Shown here piece after piece: positions 40,955-46,214 of a stretch of 46,214 nucleotides of DNA. The notes under the pieces were generated by a model, which ran no database searches, was not told where the DNA came from, and saw nothing but the letters and a program-made list of their open reading frames with translations. Positions within the stretch are counted from its first letter, which is position 1. Every line of letters starts with the position of its first letter. Position numbers and translations under genes: made by a program. Source of the stretch: a virus; IMG/VR virus record IMGVR_UViG_3300017744_005433, positions 1 through 46,214 of that record; one strand, written 5' to 3'.

Positions 40955-43234
40955 TTACTTCTCTGCCGCTACGTATATTTTTAAATCTCCCGTTTGAGGA
41001 CTAAAGTCTGAAGAGCTATCAATTATTAATTCTCCAAGAAAATACCTATTAACTAATCCAACAACAATATTGTTACTGAAATTATCAATTATAGTATTTG
41101 AAGAACCGTCCGCAAGGTTTATATAAACATCTGAAAAATCAATATCAAAAAACTCAACATCAATATAACCAACCTCCCCACCCTCAATTATGTTTTTTGT
41201 ATTTTTTTTGAAAAAATTCTCTACAATATAAGAATCGCACTCTTGATAATTAAAATTAAAAACTTCATTGATCCCGGATTTTATTTGACCCCGATTATTT
41301 TGGTAAAAAGAATTAGGCACTCCATTTACTATTTCCGATTTATAATTCCCAGGAGATCCAGTTACAACAGTAAACATTTGACCGCCATCACTGACTCCAG
41401 GAGTGTAAGACTTGCTTAGTTTTACGGTTTTACCATTTAACCCAAAAGGTAGGCCAGCACTCTGGAGGTCAAAAAAATAATCCTCTCTATTTAATTCTTC
41501 GCTAACAAAAGGAACATTAGAAGAAACTTGCCCGACCACTGAAAATTGACCATGATCTACCGATTGGGTTTGGGCGGTGTACAAAGTTAAAGGTTTGTCT
41601 CCGATATTTTTTAACTGAACCCTACCCTTACCTCTTTCTCCAGGAACAATTTGCTCTCCTTCCCCTTCTATAGAAAAAGACAGTGGAGAAGAGAATATCA
41701 ACTCCCCTTCTGCTAAATCTGGAAGAGTGTCTAAATTAGTATAATCTTCCTCGGGTATATTGAAAGGTACCTGTTGGAATTTGGCAGATATACTATGATT
41801 ATTTTTATAATTATATGTGTGAGACCATTCTTCGCATACAAAATTCTGCTTCGTATCGTAAGGAGCTGGAGGAGTAAAATTAAAGGGTAAATACCCGAGT
41901 CTTTGTTCTAAAAAATGCAATATAGCATACGATTCTTCATCGCTTCTATTATTAAACTGCAATTCTAAATTTAATAAATTTTCATTAATTCCATCATTAT
42001 AGACTTGAACATACCCTCCTATTGATATCTCATTCATCCTCGGAGCTTGATCAATGCTCAGCCCCAAAGAAGGTTTCCATAAAAAATCTCTAGTCCAGTA
42101 CCCAGTATTAAGGTCTACCGAGTAGCCTTTTCTATTATTAAATCCTGTAGTTATTTCCGCAGGCTCTTTATTACTTGCGCTATGATCGCTATACCAATAA
42201 TAGTGCTGATGATTGCCGGTATAAAACGCAACATCATTTTTTTCATAAAAAACATTCTCATCAAAAGTTTCAGCTTTTCTAATAAAAAGTTGTTCAGACT
42301 TCCTTAATGAAGATGAATCTAAATTCCTTAAAGTTAAATCTACATTATTACTATTTTCAAAACTTAAAGAGTGATTAAATTTTGTGCAATAAAAAGTCTT
42401 CGATTCGTTTTCTACAGATCGATACGGATTAAACATTGCGTTTCCATCCCACCTAAATCCAGATATTCCTTGTTTATATCTTAAGTTTGGAGAGGAGGAT
42501 TGAATCTCCAATTGCCCTAAATGAGATTCGACAAAGTGAATAATAGCATTAGACTCTCGATTAGTTCTATTTTTAAATTTTAAATCAACCTCAAAAGTGA
42601 GCGAATTAACACCGTCGGGTTGAAGCGAGAAATATCCATTTCCATAGTCATGTCTTATATTGTTTGCCTTAAAATTAATTGTAGATCCATAATCAGCATC
42701 AAAGAAAAATCTATCACTAGACCAAAGATCTGGATTTGAATCTGGGTATGCATTTAAAGTTGATATACTTATATAATGACCGCCAGAAGCAGGTTCAAAA
42801 TTTTCAATAACACTAGATTCAGATGTCCCCCATATTTTTATTGCGGCACCAGTAAGATTGTCGAAAGTGGTGCTGGTATAATTTTTTTCTACATTTAATA
42901 TTTTATATCTTCCATCATTACTTCCAGTAGTCCCCGAGACATCAATAATGTGGCCAGGTTTAAATGTCGCATTTATATCATCTGGGCGATTAAACGTATC
43001 TATAATATAATGAGCATTAGGTCCAGCCTCAGAAGGTAAAAAAGCGAACCTATTATCGTCAAACACGGAAGCTCCACCACCGAAACTAATATCTTCTTTC
43101 GCGTAATAAAAAAGGCCATTACCAGTGCTATATACAAAATCAAATTTTTTGTAATCTGCTCCTGTCTGAAAAACGCCGCTATAATTGGAAATATTTCCAA
43201 CCTTACCTTCAGTTATATCTACGCCAAAAGACAT
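40955..43234 (-). CDS. Minor tail protein with duplicated domain (position of lambda M)
   Basis: A 759-residue protein in the place of lambda M. Two copies of one domain are plain: copy 1 at about 195-305 (VDLKFKNRTNRESNAIIHFVESHLG then FYCTKFNHSLSF) and copy 2 at about 397-490 (LELQFNNRSDEESYAILHFLEQRLG then FVCEEWSHTYNY). The core 'NR...ES.AI.HF.E..LG' occurs in tail proteins of other phages, to my recollection in the M-like family. Between and before the copies are short CBM-like segments (YEKNDVAFYTG..HYYWY). The last 200 residues are beta-rich (LSFSIEGEGEQIVPGERGKGRVQLKNIGD looks Ig-like). It overlaps the upstream gene by one base. Confidence 0.6.
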   Translation of the reverse strand: MSFGVDITEGKVGNISNYSGVFQTGADYKKFDFVYSTGNGLFYYAKEDISFGGGASVFDDNRFAFLPSEAGPNAHYIIDTFNRPDDINATFKPGHIIDVSGTTGSNDGRYKILNVEKNYTSTTFDNLTGAAIKIWGTSESSVIENFEPASGGHYISISTLNAYPDSNPDLWSSDRFFFDADYGSTINFKANNIRHDYGNGYFSLQPDGVNSLTFEVDLKFKNRTNRESNAIIHFVESHLGQLEIQSSSPNLRYKQGISGFRWDGNAMFNPYRSVENESKTFYCTKFNHSLSFENSNNVDLTLRNLDSSSLRKSEQLFIRKAETFDENVFYEKNDVAFYTGNHQHYYWYSDHSASNKEPAEITTGFNNRKGYSVDLNTGYWTRDFLWKPSLGLSIDQAPRMNEISIGGYVQVYNDGINENLLNLELQFNNRSDEESYAILHFLEQRLGYLPFNFTPPAPYDTKQNFVCEEWSHTYNYKNNHSISAKFQQVPFNIPEEDYTNLDTLPDLAEGELIFSSPLSFSIEGEGEQIVPGERGKGRVQLKNIGDKPLTLYTAQTQSVDHGQFSVVGQVSSNVPFVSEELNREDYFFDLQSAGLPFGLNGKTVKLSKSYTPGVSDGGQMFTVVTGSPGNYKSEIVNGVPNSFYQNNRGQIKSGINEVFNFNYQECDSYIVENFFKKNTKNIIEGGEVGYIDVEFFDIDFSDVYINLADGSSNTIIDNFSNNIVVGLVNRYFLGELIIDSSSDFSPQTGDLKIYVAAEK

Positions 43235-44151
43235 TATTTAATAATTTGTTTAACGGAAATAGATCCTTTTGCGTGAGACCCCTCAGAAATAGAGACTGAT
43301 TGGCTTTGAACTTTTCCAGAGCATGAAAAATTAGCTATTTTTTCGCCCTGCAAGCTATACAAAAAAGCCTCTATAGTAGAATCCCTAAGGTCGTCAGGGG
43401 TTGATCCCGGTTGATAATTTCCGTCTGAATTTAAATTTCTTATTATATCATTCGCCTCAATATTCATCTCTACTTCAATATTTTCTACAGACACACGAAC
43501 AGGAACCACTCCATTTGGGGTGGTATTAATAGAAGTATGTTCTCCGTCTTTTATGTGATTATATATCTTCCTACCCACTACTATATTATAATTTAATTGA
43601 GATACCTCAAATTGTTTTTTATTTGCAGTGTCCATGTTTGTATTGCTCGCTTTCACTTCGCCAAATGATTTAAGTCCGTGAGCAGGATCAATACTTAATT
43701 CTTGAAATCTTCTATCAGTTGTTTTTAATATTGTACCATATATATCATAACTCGCATTAGCTTGTATAACTTGAAAAGGAGAAATACTAAAACTAAAATT
43801 AGTTAAATACATATTATCAAATAAATAACGACCAACTATATTTCCATCAATAGGATTTTCACTCATACCATCTTTTATTTCAAACAATCTATCAATAGTA
43901 TTTATTGTATTATTTTGTTTAAAAAATTCAGCAGTAATTACAAAAGAAATATCAAGCTTGCCGCGAACACCTGTTGTTGCAGCGAAGTTTATAAATTCTG
44001 TTTTTGCTCCAACTATATTGCGATCAAAATTTCCATATACCCTTTCTGGCCGAAGGGACGGATTCATAGATAAGTTTGCAGACTGAACCATTAAATCTTT
44101 TCCGCCTAAAGAAATTTTACCATCCTCGAATCTTAAAAAGGGTTTGCTCAT
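43234..44151 (-). CDS. Hypothetical tail protein (tube-like, paralogue of next gene)
   Basis: A 305-residue beta-rich protein without a family I can name. Segments such as LMVQSANLSMNPSLRPERVYGN, RGKLDISFVITAEFF and TNFSFSISPFQVIQANASYDIYG alternate strands as tail tube or tail completion proteins do, and the C-terminus returns with KGSISVKQII. Its order after the tape measure gene and beside a similarly built 293-residue gene suggests that both form part of the distal tail. It overlaps both neighbours (one and four bases). Confidence 0.5.
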   Translation of the reverse strand: MSKPFLRFEDGKISLGGKDLMVQSANLSMNPSLRPERVYGNFDRNIVGAKTEFINFAATTGVRGKLDISFVITAEFFKQNNTINTIDRLFEIKDGMSENPIDGNIVGRYLFDNMYLTNFSFSISPFQVIQANASYDIYGTILKTTDRRFQELSIDPAHGLKSFGEVKASNTNMDTANKKQFEVSQLNYNIVVGRKIYNHIKDGEHTSINTTPNGVVPVRVSVENIEVEMNIEANDIIRNLNSDGNYQPGSTPDDLRDSTIEAFLYSLQGEKIANFSCSGKVQSQSVSISEGSHAKGSISVKQIIK

Positions 44152-45029
44152 ATCACTGGATTATGTAGTGTTTCGTATCCTTTATAAGTAAGCGATATAC
44201 TCATCTCACCCTCAATTGATGATGTGCTCGACTCGCTGACCAATCTAGCCTTAACTCCAGTAAAGGAATTAATAATTTGCTTTGTTTTAGAATCTTTTAT
44301 TTCGATTACAACATCACTTTCTGGAGCAGCCCTTAATCTATTCTTTGTCTGTCTAATTTGGTATTCGCTTGCGATCATTGTAAAGTTGATGTCGGTCTCG
44401 ATTGGATATATTGTATCGATTTGAATTGGGTCGTGATTAGGGTAATCAGTTTTGCTATCAGTATACCATTCAGCTTCTGTACCTTTTGGTATCGCATACA
44501 TTGGTTGCAAATTTAAACTCCTACTGTAGCTAAAATCTGTCACAGCGTCAATAGAAAAGTCGCTCACGGTAATAGATATACTTGCTTGATCAGTAAATTG
44601 TATAGGTGGATGAGATTTGGTTGGCGGTTGAACTAATATCCCACTGCCAAGGTCCCCAAAAACAGTGATATCTGTTTGTATATCAGGGATATCCCCAACT
44701 GTACAACTCACAGAATATCTAGTTACCCGACCCTTGGTAAAACCAAAACCTTTTGATGAGTTGTCGTATAATATTGACCCACTAATTTCGTTTTCATCGT
44801 AATTATACTGTCCGATAATATTTAAATCCAAAATAGGATCCCTGCTAACCATTTTTCTTGATATAGTAAAATTACCTTCCAGCGGAGCGTTAACAAAAGC
44901 GTCAATAAAGCCAACACCGGCGACCCTAATAGGTCTTTCGCTTATTCCATAACTGCCGTTTACATTCGTTACTCCAGATAATGCAATATCATTAATAACT
45001 ACAGACTGTTCATAATTCGAGAAGCTCAT
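44148..45029 (-). CDS. Hypothetical tail protein (tube-like)
   Basis: A 293-residue beta-rich protein starting MSFSNYEQSVVINDIALSGVTNVNG. The sequence SYGISERPIRVAGVGFIDAFVNAPLEGNFTISRKMVSRDPI parallels MNPSLRPERVYGNF in the next gene, both with an R-P segment followed by a 'G.F..S' strand, so the two may be distant paralogues. VGDIPDIQTDITVFGDLGSGI and MYAIPKGTEAEWYTD are further recognisable strands. It starts two bases after the tape measure stop. No family name; tail role inferred from position. Confidence 0.5.
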   Translation of the reverse strand: MSFSNYEQSVVINDIALSGVTNVNGSYGISERPIRVAGVGFIDAFVNAPLEGNFTISRKMVSRDPILDLNIIGQYNYDENEISGSILYDNSSKGFGFTKGRVTRYSVSCTVGDIPDIQTDITVFGDLGSGILVQPPTKSHPPIQFTDQASISITVSDFSIDAVTDFSYSRSLNLQPMYAIPKGTEAEWYTDSKTDYPNHDPIQIDTIYPIETDINFTMIASEYQIRQTKNRLRAAPESDVVIEIKDSKTKQIINSFTGVKARLVSESSTSSIEGEMSISLTYKGYETLHNPVI

Positions 45030-45031
45030 TT

Positions 45032-46214
45032 TTAGTCACTAAGTAAGCCTCCTGGGCGTTGCTCTTCCATGATTACTGTAATAACTTGCTCTTTCACCTT
45101 CTCTGCCAAGTGGTTAGTCCTTTCTTCTTCTGCGGAAGCGTCTTTTGGATTAGTTCCTCCAGAACTAGAAGAGTCTTTTTCTTCACTTTTGCCTTTTCCG
45201 CGCTGCATATTAACAGTTACATTTATATTATTTGTATTTCCGCCAGAAGTTCCAGTTTCTGAGTTTTCTATTAATGGAGTTACTGCTCCACCTTCATTAA
45301 ATTTTCCTGCATTTATTCGATCAAGCATTGGTTTGCCGAGTTGTCGAGCACTACTTGCGCGAATTACATACTCTCCTTCGCTGAGCATTGCGGGAATTTG
45401 ATCAATGCCAGACTTGCCAGCTATGTGACCACCGTTGGCGTATTTACCGACTCTACCCCCGCGGAACAACTCGCCATCCTGCTCACTCTTATTCCAGGAC
45501 CATGATCCGTCACCCCCAAAGTTTTGATTTAGGCGCGCGCTGAAACCTCCGAATCTTCTAGCGGAACTAGGATCCATTGGTCCAAAAGTCCCCTCTGGTG
45601 CAGCGTTGAATAAAGCTTTCTGTTGGGCTCCCCCTCCTAAGGCTCCGGATTCTGCCATTGCTCCAATTCCGGCGTTAGCAAGGGCCCCAACCCCAACGCT
45701 CAAAGCGGTACCTACAATCATTTGCATTAAAGCTCTTTTTTTGGCTTTTTTCTCAGCTTCTTTTCTCATTCTTTCTTGAATGATACCTTTTGTATATTGA
45801 GTATCTTCTTGAAGGCCTACGTTCCCAGCTTGCCCGCTGTAGAAAAATCCAGACATTGCTTGAGATTGATATCTTCTTCCTGTTGCATATCCTTCTCCTC
45901 CTCCAAAGTTTGCAGCAAGAGCGGATCCTGGCTTAGGGCCGCCCCCAGCTGAATAGCCTGGAAGTTTTCCGCCTGCATTAAGGCGATGCATGAATCCTCC
46001 GCCGTATCGATTAACAGCTTCCTTACCCATTACATATTCGCCATTAGTTACCATTGCAGGAACCCCGCCCCCACGAGAGTATTTTCTTACCCCTCCTCCG
46101 CTAGAAAATGGTAAAGCTCCAACGATTGCATCGGCGGCTTTGCCAAGATAAGCTTTTTGGATTGCTCCAAGAAAATTCATTGCAATGTTATTCATAACAT
46201 CGCTTAAGTCATCG
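45032..46214 (-). CDS. Tail tape measure protein, C-terminal part (runs off window)
   Basis: The frame is open to the right edge of the window (upstream residues read DDLSDV before the Met at 46195), so this is the C-terminal part of a longer gene. Two copies of the motif common in tape measure C-termini are present: GGGVPAMVTNGEYVMGKEAVNRYGGGFMHRLNAGG and, further on, GHIAGKSGIDQIPAMLSEGEY followed by a similar 'G.P.LDRINAG' segment. A small hydrophobic stretch (MIVGTALSVGVGALANAGIGAM) follows a Lys-rich helix. Ser/Gly/Asn-rich linkers lead to a final helix (AEKVKEQVITVIMEEQRPGG). It sets tail length and lies upstream of the tail tip genes as in lambda. Confidence 0.82.
   Translation of the reverse strand, partial: DDLSDVMNNIAMNFLGAIQKAYLGKAADAIVGALPFSSGGGVRKYSRGGGVPAMVTNGEYVMGKEAVNRYGGGFMHRLNAGGKLPGYSAGGGPKPGSALAANFGGGEGYATGRRYQSQAMSGFFYSGQAGNVGLQEDTQYTKGIIQERMRKEAEKKAKKRALMQMIVGTALSVGVGALANAGIGAMAESGALGGGAQQKALFNAAPEGTFGPMDPSSARRFGGFSARLNQNFGGDGSWSWNKSEQDGELFRGGRVGKYANGGHIAGKSGIDQIPAMLSEGEYVIRASSARQLGKPMLDRINAGKFNEGGAVTPLIENSETGTSGGNTNNINVTVNMQRGKGKSEEKDSSSSGGTNPKDASAEEERTNHLAEKVKEQVITVIMEEQRPGGLLSD

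Noticed and set aside
46193-46195. Met at 46195 as the true start of the tape measure gene
   Set aside because: The frame stays open to the window edge (DDLSDV), and 387 residues is far too short for a tape measure protein, so it is treated as partial.
1-46214. tRNA genes, rRNA, CRISPR arrays, insertion sequences, integrase or attachment sites
   Set aside because: None was recognised by eye; the regular repeats found are coding repeats within fibre genes. A tRNA scan would be needed to exclude a small tRNA.

Overview
The window is part of the genome of a tailed virus (phage), not a bacterial chromosome. It is AT-rich, almost entirely coding, and arranged in long runs of overlapping or abutting genes, with no stretch over 300 bases lacking a gene. 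A lambda-type tail tip block at the right end (tape measure, L-, K-, I- and J-like proteins) indicates a long non-contractile tail (siphovirus-like). Several virion proteins look like those of marine phages. Two large tail proteins carry a tryptophan/aromatic-rich module that I associate with Verrucomicrobiota proteins, so a marine Verrucomicrobiota host is a reasonable but unproven guess. No integrase, terminase, portal, capsid or polymerase gene is in this window.

Layout. (1) 1-9834, minus strand: fibre or structural proteins (a partial gene at 1-309, plus 861-, 287- and 501-residue proteins), with four sugar-transfer genes inserted among them (392-4827: a GT34-like protein, a GT25-GT32 fusion, and two DUF2827 paralogues). 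(2) 9859-13094, minus strand: a small DNA-metabolism and control operon read leftward (a 98-residue hypothetical protein, deoxynucleotide kinase, sigma-like factor, SSB, a GT4-type glycosyltransferase, an FmdB-like protein). (3) 13095-13267: a divergent control region with two near-consensus sigma70 promoters, each ending 6-7 bases before an ATG. (4) 13268-27387, plus strand: a winged-helix protein, then about 9.3 kb of glycan-related genes (glycosyltransferases of several families, sulfotransferase, methyltransferase, HAD-nucleotidyltransferase fusion, cupin, phosphodiesterase-like protein, WavE-like protein). A putative single-strand DNA-binding protein follows, then a very large glycosyltransferase split over two frames, then a possible recombination protein. 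(5) 27374-46214, minus strand: tail tip and receptor-binding module, from an S74-chaperone fibre and a 2302-residue modular fibre back to the C-terminus of the tape measure protein.

How it may work together. The two divergent early promoters would drive the replication/sigma operon one way and the regulator plus glycan island the other. The sigma-like protein could then switch on virion genes; a shared GTGTAATA element lies 5-8 bases before three minus-strand genes. The most striking content is the size and variety of the glycan machinery: about twenty genes, interleaved with Ser/Thr/Asn-rich fibre genes. I read it as either a virion (fibre) glycosylation system or a system that remodels the host surface polysaccharide during infection. 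The sequence alone does not decide between these.
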